Positions 28,669 through 38,387 are shown, numbered from the stretch's first letter. The stretch: 64,000 bases of DNA from Pseudonocardia abyssalis (GCF_019263705.2 NZ_JADQDK010000001.1:5518001-5582000); one strand, 5' to 3'. The notes: generated by a model from the sequence alone, not told the origin. Numbers and translations: made by a program.

Positions 28669-29561
28669 TGCTCGCTCAATACAGCGACCTCCTCTTCATG
28701 GCCGCCGTCGGCGTGTACGTGTTGGCGATGGTGCTGCACGCCGTCGAGTTCGCCGCCGCCCGGTCGGCGAAGCCGGTGCTGGTGGGGGCCGGGGGACCGG
28801 ACGTGGTCGAGGTCGCTCCCGCGCCCGCCCGCAGCGAGCGCTGTGCACGCATGGCCGTCTCGCTGACGGTGCTCGGCGCGGCACTGCAGTTCGCGTCGAT
28901 CGTCACCCGTGGGCTGGCGGCGGAGCGCTGGCCGTTGGGCAACATGTACGAGTTCGTCTCCGCGATCTGCCTGGCCGCGATCGTCGGATGGCTGGTGATG
29001 CTGCGCCGCTCGCCGGTGACGCGCGCCGTCGGTCCGTTCGTGGTGCTGCTGGTCGTGGTGCTGCTGTTCCTCGCCGGGACCGTGCTGTACGCCCAGGCCG
29101 CGCCGGTCGTGCCCGCGCTGCAGTCGTACTGGTTGGTCATCCACGTCACGACGATCACGATCTCGTCGGGCCTGCTGCTGGTGCCCGGTGTCGCGAGCAT
29201 CCTGTTCCTGGTGCGCGGGGCGGGGTGGCTGACCGACCGGCTCCCGTCGTCCGACGTCCTCGACCGGCTCGCCTACCGCGTCACGATCATCGCGTTCCCG
29301 CTGTTCACGTTCGCCGTCATCGCCGGGGCGATCTGGGCCGAGGCGGCGTGGGGCCGGTTCTGGGGCTGGGACCCGAAGGAGACCGTCGCGTTCGTCTCCT
29401 GGGTGGTCTACGCGGCCTACCTGCACGCCCGGGCCACCGCCGGCTGGCGCGCGGCCCGCGCGGCCTGGATCAACGTGGCCGGGTTCGCCACCGTGCTGTT
29501 CAACCTGTTCTTCATCAACATGGTGGTCGCCGGCCTGCACTCCTACGCCGGCCTGGGCTGA
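28668..29561 (+). CDS. ccsB: Cytochrome c biogenesis protein CcsB/CcsA
   Basis: CcsA-type heme-handling protein, 297 aa with eight predicted membrane segments, counterpart of Rv0529. The tryptophan-rich heme-binding motif AWGRFWGWDPKE is at about residues 225-236, and conserved His residues lie in WLVIHVTTI and VVAGLHSYAG. Together with ResB it moves heme across the membrane and joins it to c-type cytochromes. Confidence 0.95.
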   Translation: MLAQYSDLLFMAAVGVYVLAMVLHAVEFAAARSAKPVLVGAGGPDVVEVAPAPARSERCARMAVSLTVLGAALQFASIVTRGLAAERWPLGNMYEFVSAICLAAIVGWLVMLRRSPVTRAVGPFVVLLVVVLLFLAGTVLYAQAAPVVPALQSYWLVIHVTTITISSGLLLVPGVASILFLVRGAGWLTDRLPSSDVLDRLAYRVTIIAFPLFTFAVIAGAIWAEAAWGRFWGWDPKETVAFVSWVVYAAYLHARATAGWRAARAAWINVAGFATVLFNLFFINMVVAGLHSYAGLG

Positions 29562-29671
29562 TCGCGTCAGGGCCACCCGTACGCGCCTCGACCACGGGCG
29601 GCGACGCGACTACCGTCGGCGTCCGTGGCAGGGTCAAGCGGTCGGTACGACGGGTTCGACGGGAAGCGTTG

Positions 29672-31396
29672 ATGACGGAGCGTGATTCCGAGGGCGACGG
29701 GGACTACGCCGACGGCTCGGTCGGTCGTTATGTGCGCGAGCAGTGGGGCGCCGCGGCCCCACCTCGCAAGACCCGCCCGTACGTGGCGCCGGTGCAGGAG
29801 CCGGAACCCGGGACCACGGCCGACGACGAGCTCGCGGGTGACTCCTCGCTGCCCCTGCGCCCCGCACCACCGGCCCACCGGCTCGACGAGCTGGCCGGGC
29901 ACGACGACGTCGCGGCATGGGCGGAGCGGGGGCGGGCGGCGGCGACGCGTCCGCCCACCGGTGCCGAGGGGCGTGGGGGTGACGACGGGTCCCGGGAGGC
30001 CGGGGCGGGTTCCACCGAGGTGCGCTCCGCTGGCCCCGTACCGGAGTCCCGTGTTCCCGCTGCCCGCGCGCCGGAGCCCCGGATGCCCGAGAGCCTTCCC
30101 GACGCCCGCGGCGGTGCCGAAGCCCGGTCCGCCGATGCCTGGTCCGCCGATGCCCGGCCCGCCGACGTCCGGGGGGCGGACCCGCGCCGTGCCGCCGCTC
30201 CCGTCGACGACCGCACGGGAGGCGGGACGGGTGACGCGCACCCGGTGCCGTCCCGGCCCCCGGCCGCCGCACCGCCGCCCGCGCGCCCGCCGCGCCCCCC
30301 GATCCAGCCCGACCCCTCCGGCGCCACGGGACCCTCCGCCACGGGACCCTCCGCCACGGGCAACGGCGCCGCCGACACCGGCCCCCGCACCCCGCCGCGC
30401 GGAGCGCCGCGGTGGACCGACCCCGGCGCCGTCGCCGCGCAGCAGGCGCAGCACGCGCGAAACCCCGAGCAGCCCGACCTGTCCTCGGCCCGCCTGCTGC
30501 GTCCGAGCAAGCGCCCCCCGCAGTCGGGGTGGCGCCGGCTGGTCTACGTGCTGTCCGGGCGCCTGATCAACCCGGGGGAGAGCCCGCTCGACGTGCGCCG
30601 CCGCGAGCTCACCGTGCGCGTCAACCAGCCGTTGCTGGGCTGCTACAAGATCGGGGTGCTGAGCCTCAAGGGCGGCGTCGGCAAGACCACGATGACGGCC
30701 ACGCTCGGCGCGACGTTCGCGTCGCTGCGCGGCGACCGCGTGGTGGCCGTCGACGCCAACCCCGACCGCGGCACGCTGAGCCAGAAGATCCCGCTGGAGA
30801 CCAGCGCCACCGTGCGCAACCTGCTCCGCGACGCGCAGCGCGTCCGCCGCTACACCGACGTGCGCGCCTACACCTCGCAGGGCCCGTCGCGGCTCGAGGT
30901 GCTGGCCAGCGAGCAGGATCCGGCGGTGTCGGAGGCGTTCAGCGAGGACGACTACCGCCGCACCGTCAACCTCCTCGAGCACTTCTACAACATCGTCCTC
31001 ACCGACTGCGGCACCGGACTGATGCACTCCGCGATGTACGGCGTGCTCGGCGTGGCCGACCAGTTGATCATCGTGTCGTCGAGCTCGATCGACGGGGCGC
31101 GCAGCGCGTCGGCCACGATGGACTGGCTCGACGCCCACGGCCACGGCGACCTCGTGCGCAACGCGGTGGCCGTGGTCAACAGCGTCAGCCGCTCGACGGG
31201 CGGCGTGGACCTGGACCGGGTGGCCGAGCACTTCGCGGCACGCTGCCGGGCCGTCGTGCAGATCCCCTTCGACGCGCACCTGCAGGAGGGCGCGGAGGTC
31301 GATCTGGACAGGTTGGAGCCGCAGACGCGGCTGGCCCTGCTGGAACTGGCCGCCGCCGTGGCCGATGCGTTCGCCTCGGCCCACAGCAGTGGCTGA
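29672..31396 (+). CDS. MinD/ParA-like ATPase with long disordered N-terminus (EspI-like)
   Basis: A 574-aa protein, counterpart of Rv0530. The first about 300 residues are low-complexity and rich in Pro, Ala, Gly and Arg, with short repeats (SADAWSADARPAD, ATGPSATGPSATG). The C-terminal ATPase domain follows LLGCYKIGVLSLKGGVGKTT, whose deviant Walker A loop is at about residues 330-339; VAVDANPDRGTLS is the switch region and VLTDCGTGL the Walker B. The fold and the N-terminal layout resemble the ESX-1 protein EspI, but no ESX genes are nearby. ATG 29672 is the start that fits best. Confidence 0.86.
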   Translation: MTERDSEGDGDYADGSVGRYVREQWGAAAPPRKTRPYVAPVQEPEPGTTADDELAGDSSLPLRPAPPAHRLDELAGHDDVAAWAERGRAAATRPPTGAEGRGGDDGSREAGAGSTEVRSAGPVPESRVPAARAPEPRMPESLPDARGGAEARSADAWSADARPADVRGADPRRAAAPVDDRTGGGTGDAHPVPSRPPAAAPPPARPPRPPIQPDPSGATGPSATGPSATGNGAADTGPRTPPRGAPRWTDPGAVAAQQAQHARNPEQPDLSSARLLRPSKRPPQSGWRRLVYVLSGRLINPGESPLDVRRRELTVRVNQPLLGCYKIGVLSLKGGVGKTTMTATLGATFASLRGDRVVAVDANPDRGTLSQKIPLETSATVRNLLRDAQRVRRYTDVRAYTSQGPSRLEVLASEQDPAVSEAFSEDDYRRTVNLLEHFYNIVLTDCGTGLMHSAMYGVLGVADQLIIVSSSSIDGARSASATMDWLDAHGHGDLVRNAVAVVNSVSRSTGGVDLDRVAEHFAARCRAVVQIPFDAHLQEGAEVDLDRLEPQTRLALLELAAAVADAFASAHSSG

Positions 31397-31405
31397 ACCC
31401 CGGGA

Positions 31406-31615
31406 TCAGGCCGGGGGGTCGTCCTGGCGCTTCACCCGCTCGTCGAGCTGGCGCAGGAAGTCGGGGTCGTCGTCCGGGCCGCTGACGCGCGGACGCGACG
31501 GGCCGGGGACGGCCGGCTCCCCGGTGGGCGGTGCGTCACCGCGAACGGTGCTCATCGCCTTCCAGAGCACCAGTGCGATGATCGCGGCGCCGACGAACGC
31601 GATGAAGAACAGCAT
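31406..31615 (-). CDS. Small single-pass membrane protein
   Basis: A 69-aa protein with one N-terminal membrane helix (LFFIAFVGAAIIALVLWKAM), then a Pro-rich linker and a charged C-terminus (DDPDFLRQLDERVKRQDD). ATG 31615 has GGAGG about 8 bases upstream in the mRNA; an earlier start at 31624 would overlap that site. The function is unknown. It converges with the MinD-like gene (9-bp gap). Confidence 0.7.
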   Translation of the reverse strand: MLFFIAFVGAAIIALVLWKAMSTVRGDAPPTGEPAVPGPSRPRVSGPDDDPDFLRQLDERVKRQDDPPA

Positions 31616-31696
31616 GGCCACCACCTCCGCCGTCGAGGTTAGCGGAGGTGGGGCGTGACGGGGGTGAAGCCGCCGGATGCGTTCGGCGGAGGGTGG

Positions 31697-31915
31697 TCAG
31701 CCGTGCGCGGGCGGTAGCGTCGCCTCACTGGTCAGGTCGGCGAGCAGGCCGCGGACCTCGGACTCGCGGAACCGACGGTGCCCGCCAGGGGTGCGGATCG
31801 AGCCGATCCGACCGGCCGATGCCCAACGGGTGACGGTCTTGGGGTCGACGCGGAACAGGCCGGCGACCTCGCCGGGGGTGAGGAGTCGTTCCTCGCTGCT
31901 CGTGGGTGCTGCCAT
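31697..31915 (-). CDS. bldC: BldC family transcriptional regulator
   Basis: A 72-aa MerR-like DNA-binding protein. LLTPGEVAGLFRVDPKTVTRWASAGRIGSIRTPGGHRRF spans the helix-turn-helix and the wing and is almost the Streptomyces BldC sequence. BldC binds DNA as head-to-tail oligomers on direct repeats and controls developmental genes. ATG 31915 is preceded by GGAGG 7 bases upstream; the in-frame start at 32095 would add a poorly conserved stretch. Confidence 0.93.
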   Translation of the reverse strand: MAAPTSSEERLLTPGEVAGLFRVDPKTVTRWASAGRIGSIRTPGGHRRFRESEVRGLLADLTSEATLPPAHG

Positions 31916-32057
31916 GGTGCGCCTCCAGGTGGAATGTCCTGATACATCGTGACACTCGGGACCCCGGGTACTCGAACGGTTGTCCGGAGGTAAAGGGCGC
32001 CTAAAGGACGAAACGGACGATCGTCCGGGCCCTTCGGCGGCGTCGTAGGCTCGGGGC

Positions 32058-32333
32058 ATGACGTCACCACCGGCCCCGGGCCTGCTGCCCACCATCGGGC
32101 TCTACGCGCTCGCGCGGCTCGGGCTCGTCGCCGTCGTCGCCGCGCTGCTCGCACTGGCCGGCGTCCCGGTGCTGGTCGCCGTCCTCGTGGGGCTGATCGT
32201 CGCGCTGCCGCTGTCGATGGTGCTGTTCCGCGGGCTGCGGTCCCGGCTCGACGCGGCCCTCGCCGAGGCCTCCCGGCGGCGCGGGGTGGAACGCGAGGCC
32301 CTGCGGTCGCGGCTGCGCGGGGAGAGCGAGTAG
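32058..32333 (+). CDS. DUF4229 membrane protein
   Basis: A 91-aa protein with two membrane segments (IGLYALARLGLVAVVAALLALAG and VLVAVLVGLIVALPLSMVLF) and a charged C-terminal helix (RSRLDAALAEASRRRGVEREALRSRL). This is the DUF4229 pattern usually found beside menA in actinobacteria. Function unknown. It is convergent with menA. Confidence 0.85.
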   Translation: MTSPPAPGLLPTIGLYALARLGLVAVVAALLALAGVPVLVAVLVGLIVALPLSMVLFRGLRSRLDAALAEASRRRGVEREALRSRLRGESE

Positions 32334-32394
32334 CGGCTGCGCCGCCCGTGCGCGGAGTCGCTCGTCAGGGCCGCCCTCTGCGCGCCCCCGGGGG

Positions 32395-33276
32395 TCAGAG
32401 CACGCCGCTGAGTGCCGCGCCGACGCCGGTGAGGACGGACCATCCGAGCAGCGTCACCCCGGTGGCTCCGAGTACGCGGACGAGCGCGCGCCCGTCGGCC
32501 CCCGCGAGCACCTGGCGGGCCGGCAGGAACGCCAGCGGCAGCGCGGCCAGGGCGATCAGCATCGGCCAGCTGCGCAGGCCGGCCAGTGCGGAGAGCAGGA
32601 ACGGCGCCGCGACGAGGGCGACGTAGAGGCGGCGGGTGTCGGTGTCGCCGAGCAGGACCGCGAGCGTGCGCTTGCCGGAGACGGCGTCGGTGGGGATGTC
32701 GCGCAGGTTGTTGGCGACGAGCACCGCGCACGTGAGCAGCCCGACCCCGACCGCGCCGATCACCGCGAGGGGGCTCGGCGGCCCGCTCTGGGTGATCACG
32801 GTGCCGAGCACGGCGACCGGCCCGAAGAACACGAACACCGCCACCTCGCCGAGCCCCGCGTAGCCGTAGGGCCGGGAGCCGCCGGTGTAGAACCAGGCGC
32901 CCGCGATGCACAGCGCCCCCACCGCGATCAGCCACCACTGCCGGGAGATCGACACCAGCGTCAGGCCCGCCAGACCCGCGACGACGAAGCAGCCGAAGGC
33001 CACGGAGCGGACGGTGGAGGCCGCCGCCAGCTTCGACCCGACGAGGCGCAGCGGCCCGACCCGGTCGTCGTCGGTGCCGCGGATGCCGTCGGAGTAGTCG
33101 TTGGCGAAGTTCACCCCGATGACCAGCGCGACGGCCACGAGGAGGGCCAGCAGTGCCCGGCCCGGGGCGACGGTCCCGGCCCCGATCGCGGCCCCGGTCC
33201 CGACCACGACCGGGGAGACGGCGGTCGGCAGGGTGCGCGGGCGGGCGCCCTGCACCCACTGGTTCAACGTGGCCAC
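32395..33276 (-). CDS. menA: 1,4-dihydroxy-2-naphthoate polyprenyltransferase
   Basis: MenA, 293 aa, an integral membrane prenyltransferase that attaches the isoprenoid chain to DHNA in menaquinone synthesis. The first Asp-rich motif is NFANDYSDGIRGTDDDR (about residues 57-73), and the second is NNLRDIPTDAVSGKRTLA. Eight or nine membrane segments are predicted. It corresponds to Rv0534c. MenE and menB follow on the same strand further right, so the menaquinone genes are clustered. Confidence 0.94.
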   Translation of the reverse strand: MATLNQWVQGARPRTLPTAVSPVVVGTGAAIGAGTVAPGRALLALLVAVALVIGVNFANDYSDGIRGTDDDRVGPLRLVGSKLAAASTVRSVAFGCFVVAGLAGLTLVSISRQWWLIAVGALCIAGAWFYTGGSRPYGYAGLGEVAVFVFFGPVAVLGTVITQSGPPSPLAVIGAVGVGLLTCAVLVANNLRDIPTDAVSGKRTLAVLLGDTDTRRLYVALVAAPFLLSALAGLRSWPMLIALAALPLAFLPARQVLAGADGRALVRVLGATGVTLLGWSVLTGVGAALSGVL

Positions 33277-33523
33277 ACCGGAACGCTATCCGGCCCGGTC
33301 CCCGCGGTCGCCGCGGTGGGTGGTGATCGGTCCGGTCGCCACGTGGCCCGCCTCACCGACGGGCGTCGGGGCGGAGGGGTGATCGGTCCGAGGTGAGCGC
33401 GGTGGCGGGGCCGGTCGCCACATCGCCCGTCTCGGAACGATCACCGTGGGTGGGCGGTGTCGGTGATCGTTCCGAGGTGGGGTGGTGGTCGGTCCGGCGA
33501 CCGTGCCGCTCAGCTCGGAACGA
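33277..33523. repeat. Cluster of alternating GATC/TTCCGAG words with a 16-bp perfect hairpin
   Basis: The 15-base word GGTGATCGTTCCGAG, or a version differing by one to three bases, occurs at about 33322, 33378, 33431 (inverted), 33462, 33485 and 33514 (inverted). CTCGGAACGATCACCG (33431-33446) and CGGTGATCGTTCCGAG (33461-33476) are perfect reverse complements. A second shared block, CCGGTCGCCAC, occurs at about 33333 and 33411. The last copy runs into the 3' end of the neighbouring gene. It may double as the terminator between the secreted repeat protein and menA. Confidence 0.7.
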
Positions 33524-35137
33524 TCACCCGGGGGAGGTGGTCGCGGTCGGGTCGGTGGTGGCGGTCGGTCCGGCCGGAGCGGCGGCGCCCGTCGGGGCGG
33601 AGGCGGCAGGGTCGTCGGCGGGGGCGGTGGTCGCGTCCGTGGCGTCGGACGGGGAGGACACGGTGGCGTCGGACGGGCCGGCGTCGGACGGGCCGGCGTC
33701 GGACGGGCCGGCGTCGGACGGGGTGGCGTCGGACGGGGTGGCGTCGGACGGGGTGGCGTCGGACGGGGTGGCGTCGGACGGGGTGGCGTCGGACGGGGTG
33801 GCGTCGGACGGGGTGGCGTCGGACGGGGTGCTGCTGGACGGGGAGGTGCTGCTGGACGGGGTGGCGTCGGCGGGGGTGTCGGCGTCGGCGACCGTCGGGG
33901 TGTCGGCGGTGGCGTCGGGAGCCGGGGTGGTTTCGGGGGACGGGCCGGAGGTGTCGCAGTCGGCCACACCCTCGGCGTCGCTCACCTCGTCCGCCTCGAT
34001 GTACTGGTCGGTGCCGACCCGCAGCCAGATACCGGACGCGGCGGACAGGGCGCACTCCACCGGCACCGCGGCGCGCTGCGCGGCGACGCCCACGACCTCG
34101 GCACCGGCCTCGGGGGCCGCGAGGACGTCGACCGGCCCGTCGGAGTTCACCAGCGAGAGGCGGACCGAGCCGGTCCACAGGTAGTCGACGGTGACCCAGG
34201 AGTTGTCGGTCAGGCCGAGAGCGTCCCAGAACAGGCCGTCGCCGAGGTCGATGCCGGCCGGGTTGGAGGGGGTGCGGCCGTACTGGTCGCGGCCACCGTT
34301 GTAGCCGTCGGCGTGTGCGGCCTGGGCCTGCGGTACGCCCTGGGGAAGGTCGCGCCACTCCTGACGCTGGCCGGAGGGGTTCCAGTAGTCGTCGCGGGTG
34401 TTCCACGGGCCCACGTCCCAGACCGGCGCGAACGCGCAGCGGCCGTTGGGGGCGCACACCTTGACGGAGTAGTCGCTGGAGTCGCGGGGGGCGAGGGCGC
34501 GGCGGGAGGGCAGGGCGACGAAGTGGTCACGCTCGGCGATCACGTGGCCGTTGGCGGTGGTGCCGCCCGCGAGGCCCTCGCGGGTCGCGAAGACGCGGTA
34601 GTTCAGCGCCGCCGACTCGACGACGGCCTCGGTGCGGGCCGCGGCCGGGTGCGCGGTGACGGTGACGCCCCGGACGGACGGCTCCGCGGCCGGGTCGCCG
34701 GTGAGGACCAGGCGAGTCTGCACCTCCGATGTCGGCTCGGGCAGCGTGGCCGTGCCGGAGGTGGCGGGCACCCACTCCGTCCAGCCGCCCGACGTGCGGC
34801 GCCCGCGGACGTCGACCAGTGCGGTGCTGCCCTCGGGGAGGTCGCCGTCGACGGCGGCGTCGACGCGGTCGGTCGGGGCGTCGAGGGTGTGCGTCGGCAT
34901 CGTCAGGAGGCCGGTCGGGACCGGCGTGCCGTCGGAGTCGGCGGGGAGCAGGTGGGTGTCCGCGTGGTCGAGCCGCGCGGTGCCGTCGGCGACGGTCACG
35001 CCCGCGGTCTCCCCGGCCACGAGATCAGGAGCCCAGGACGCCGTGCTGGGCTCGGTGGCGGCGGCCGGTCCGGCCGTGCCGAGCGCGAGTGCGCCGACGA
35101 CGGCCAGCAGGGTCGCGGTGCGCAACCTCATCCGCAT
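33524..35137 (-). CDS. Secreted protein with barrel/SH3-like regions and a PSDAT repeat tail
   Basis: A 537-aa exported protein. The signal peptide [26 protein letters not shown] is followed by a beta-sandwich-like region (to about residue 200), then a conserved segment with VKVCAPNGRCAFAPVWDVG, DDYWNPSGQRQEWRDLPQG and GIDLGDGLFWDALGLTDNS, a pattern I associate with secreted double-psi-barrel-like domains of actinobacteria. A region with AAPEAGAEVVG and GIWLRVGTDQYIEA looks like a bacterial SH3 domain. The last about 115 residues are Thr/Asp/Pro/Ser-rich and include 11 pentapeptides of type SDATP or SDAGP, from 15-bp units. It may bind the cell wall. ATG 35137 has GGGGAG upstream. Confidence 0.8.
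   Translation of the reverse strand: MRMRLRTATLLAVVGALALGTAGPAAATEPSTASWAPDLVAGETAGVTVADGTARLDHADTHLLPADSDGTPVPTGLLTMPTHTLDAPTDRVDAAVDGDLPEGSTALVDVRGRRTSGGWTEWVPATSGTATLPEPTSEVQTRLVLTGDPAAEPSVRGVTVTAHPAAARTEAVVESAALNYRVFATREGLAGGTTANGHVIAERDHFVALPSRRALAPRDSSDYSVKVCAPNGRCAFAPVWDVGPWNTRDDYWNPSGQRQEWRDLPQGVPQAQAAHADGYNGGRDQYGRTPSNPAGIDLGDGLFWDALGLTDNSWVTVDYLWTGSVRLSLVNSDGPVDVLAAPEAGAEVVGVAAQRAAVPVECALSAASGIWLRVGTDQYIEADEVSDAEGVADCDTSGPSPETTPAPDATADTPTVADADTPADATPSSSTSPSSSTPSDATPSDATPSDATPSDATPSDATPSDATPSDATPSDAGPSDAGPSDAGPSDATVSSPSDATDATTAPADDPAASAPTGAAAPAGPTATTDPTATTSPG
33664..33831. repeat. 15-bp tandem repeat coding for SDATP/SDAGP pentapeptides
   Basis: Three copies of GCGTCGGACGGGCCG are followed by eight copies of GCGTCGGACGGGGTG in direct repeat. 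In the minus-strand protein they read as SDAGP and SDATP. Copies are nearly identical at the DNA level, which indicates recent expansion or continuing homogenisation, and copy number is likely to be unstable. Confidence 0.9.
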
Positions 35138-35266
35138 GCTGAGAACTCCCCGTGTTGTTGCTGTGACTGCAGGTACCGATGGTGCGTGTGAGAGCGCAGC
35201 AGACCTGATGGGGGAGTAGTGGTCAATCAACGCAGAGTGAGCGACCTGATGTGATGGCGCCTCCGG

Positions 35267-36388
35267 TCACCCGGTCAGGGGCTCCGGCCGGTCCGTCACC
35301 GTGACGAGCCGGGCCACGGCCGCACGATCGGGCTTCCCGATCCCCCGGATCGGGATCTCCGGTACGTCGACGAGCCGGCGCGGCACCGCGGCCCGGCCGA
35401 GAGCGTCGCGCACGGCGTCGCGGAGGCTGTCGTCGTCGGGGCGGTCGGCTCCGGGCACCACCGCGGCGGCGACGACCTGTCCCCACTGCGCGTCGGCGAC
35501 CCCGACCACGCACGCCGCGAGCACCCCCGGCTGAGCGGTCAGCACCCGCTCGACGGCGGCCGGCGCGACCTTCTCCCCGCCCGTGACGATCACGTCGTCG
35601 GCCCGGCCGAGCACCTCCAGCCGACCGTCGGTCCAGCGGCCGAGGTCGCCGGTGCGGAACCGCCCGCCGAACGGCGACCCACCGAGGTAGCCGGTGGCCA
35701 GGGTCGGCCCGGTGAGCACGATGCGGCCGTCGGGTTCCAGGTCGACGCCGACGCCGTCGAGCGGCAGCCCGTCGTAGACGCAACCGCCCGCGGTCTCGCT
35801 CATGCCGTAGGTGGTGACGACGGCGACGCCCGCGTCGAGTGCCCTGCGGCGCAGGCCCGTGTCCAGAGCCGCGCCGCCGACGAGCACCGCGCGGTAGCCG
35901 CGCAGCGCGTCGAGGGCGTCGCCGCCGGCGTCCAGGACGCGGAGGAGCTGGGTCGGGACGAGGCTCGTGTGCCGCGCGCCGGGGCCCAGCCGGTCGGTGG
36001 CGGCGGCGAAGGTGTCGGGGCGGAAGCCGGTGCGCAGGTCCTGCACGACGGGCGGCGCGCCGGCCAGCAGCGCCCGCACGATCACCTGCACCCCGGCGAC
36101 GTGCTCGGCCGGCAGCGCGAGCAGCCAGCGGGCCGGGCCGCCGAGCCGGGCCGCCGTGGCTGCGGCCGACGCCCGCAGCGCGGCCGCGGTCAGTGCCACC
36201 AGCCGGGGCTCACCGGTCGATCCGGACGTCGCGATGACGACCGCGGTGCCCGGTGGGGCCGGCTCGATCGGGAATGGTGCGGCACCGGTCCACGGGAGTA
36301 CCGCGGGGCCGCCGTCCAGCGCCGCCGCCAGTGCCCCGACCAGCGCGTCGACGCCGTCGGGGGAGCCGTCGAGCGTGATCGTCCGCAT
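35267..36388 (-). CDS. menE: o-Succinylbenzoate-CoA ligase
   Basis: MenE, 373 aa, an adenylate-forming enzyme that activates o-succinylbenzoate for menaquinone synthesis. The ATP loop IATSGSTGEPRLVAL, the TTYGMSETAGGCVYDG block, TGDLGRWTDGRLEVLGRADD and the C-terminal Lys in IRGIGKPDRAAVARL are present. It is short for the family, like its mycobacterial counterpart Rv0542c. ATG 36388 gives the natural N-terminus RTITLDGSPDGVD. Neighbours menA and menB are on the same strand. Confidence 0.93.
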   Translation of the reverse strand: MRTITLDGSPDGVDALVGALAAALDGGPAVLPWTGAAPFPIEPAPPGTAVVIATSGSTGEPRLVALTAAALRASAAATAARLGGPARWLLALPAEHVAGVQVIVRALLAGAPPVVQDLRTGFRPDTFAAATDRLGPGARHTSLVPTQLLRVLDAGGDALDALRGYRAVLVGGAALDTGLRRRALDAGVAVVTTYGMSETAGGCVYDGLPLDGVGVDLEPDGRIVLTGPTLATGYLGGSPFGGRFRTGDLGRWTDGRLEVLGRADDVIVTGGEKVAPAAVERVLTAQPGVLAACVVGVADAQWGQVVAAAVVPGADRPDDDSLRDAVRDALGRAAVPRRLVDVPEIPIRGIGKPDRAAVARLVTVTDRPEPLTG

Positions 36389-36541
36389 GGGTCCGAGTCC
36401 ACACGGTCGCCGCGCCCGGCGTTCATCCGGGGCCCCGAGCGTCACCGACCGTGCCGAACCCGCCACCCACACGTGCTGTGCACTCACCCCGTCGGCGCGA
36501 AATACCGCAGCTCAGGCCCGCGATAGGGAGGTGTGGAGATC

Positions 36542-36726
36542 ATGAGCTGGGTCGCGGTCGGGGTGACGACGTGGATGGCGACGTCGGTGCCGTTGGCCCT
36601 GCTCGTGGGCGCCGCGATCCGGGCGGGCGGCACGACCGCCCCGCGGCGCGGCGCCGCCCGGCACGTGCCCTCCCACATCCGGTACGCCGCCGGGTGCACG
36701 GGACGGCGGGTCGTGCCGGACGCGGC

Positions 36727-36730
<4 letters not shown>
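36542..36730 (+). CDS. Small hypothetical membrane protein
   Basis: A 62-aa open frame on the opposite strand between menE and menB. An N-terminal membrane segment (WVAVGVTTWMATSVPLALLVGAAI) is followed by a basic tail ending RRVVPDAA. GGGAGG and GGAG lie 4-16 bases before the ATG, and its codon usage has high third-position GC. No family is recognised. Its 3' end overlaps the last bases of menB. It could be spurious. Confidence 0.45.
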
Positions 36731-37629
<899 letters not shown>

Positions 37630-37696
37630 GGCGCGCACATTACGGATCCCGTACGCGGCGGGCGGCAGGCCCACCGGCCCGGCAGGATCGTGCGAG

Positions 37697-38281
37697 ATGA
37701 GACCCCCGCTGACGATCGTGCTGGTCGCCCTGCCCGGGCTGCTGCTCGCCGCGGTCGGGTACCTGGTCCACCCCGGCTTCCTCGACGCGTCCACCGCGCG
37801 GGCCTGGTGGACGGTGCACGTGTACCTGGTTCCGGTGTTCCCGCTGATCTCGCTCGCGCTGTGGGCGCTGCTGCGCGGCGTCACGGGGCCGGTGGCGGGG
37901 CTCGCGCGGGTCGCGGCGTACGGGTTCGCGACGTTCTACACCGCGCTCGACGTCCTCTCCGGCATCGGCGCGGGGCTCGTCGTCGAGGCGGGCGTCCCCG
38001 AGCTCGCCGGGCGGCTGTTCGGGGTCGGTGACGCGCTCGGGCACGCCGGGGTCTGGATGCTGCTCGCCGCGGCGGTGCTGACCGGCCTCGCCCTGCTGCC
38101 CCGCGACGGCGTGCGGGTGCTCCCGGGGGCCGCGGTGCTCGCCGTCGCGTGCTTCCCCTTCATGACGGGCCACATCTTCCACCCCGTAGGCGTGCTCGCG
38201 ATGCTGCTGGTGGCCACCGGGTCCGGGCTGATGGCGGCGGTGCGGCGGTCGCCGCCGCTCGCCTCCGGAGGCACTCCATGA
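37697..38281 (+). CDS. Hypothetical membrane protein (tandem paralog 1)
   Basis: A 194-aa protein with about six membrane segments. It shares its whole layout with the next gene: HPGFLDASTARAWWTVHVYLVPVFPLI, RVAAYGFATFYTALDVLSGIGAG and FPFMTGHIFHPVGVLAML. The His in the GHIFHP motif and the WW-VH motif are conserved in both copies. The function is unknown. No family is recognised. The stop codon lies within a long inverted repeat that probably acts as terminator. Confidence 0.82.
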   Translation: MRPPLTIVLVALPGLLLAAVGYLVHPGFLDASTARAWWTVHVYLVPVFPLISLALWALLRGVTGPVAGLARVAAYGFATFYTALDVLSGIGAGLVVEAGVPELAGRLFGVGDALGHAGVWMLLAAAVLTGLALLPRDGVRVLPGAAVLAVACFPFMTGHIFHPVGVLAMLLVATGSGLMAAVRRSPPLASGGTP

Positions 38282-38341
38282 TCACCGGTTCGGCGCGTGT
38301 CCGGCAGTGGGCGGCCGGACACGCGCCGAGACGGCGATCAT
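38278..38341. repeat. 27-bp-arm inverted repeat (GATCA-ended), probable terminator
   Basis: The arms 38278-38304 and 38315-38341 pair at 24 of 27 positions; the inner 15 bases of each arm (TCGGCGCGTGTCCGG and its complement) are perfect. The left arm overlaps the TGA stop. The outer ends carry ATGATCA and GATCAT like the repeat before hemB. Confidence 0.7.
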
Positions 38342-38387
38342 GGGCCCGGTCCGGGGGTCCGTCCGCAACCCGCCGTCGCGGTGACGG

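Noticed and set aside
35138..35266. Possible riboswitch (cyclic di-AMP type) before the secreted repeat-protein gene
   Set aside because: The leader lacks the conserved sequence blocks of that riboswitch as I know them; only a ribosome-binding site is seen.
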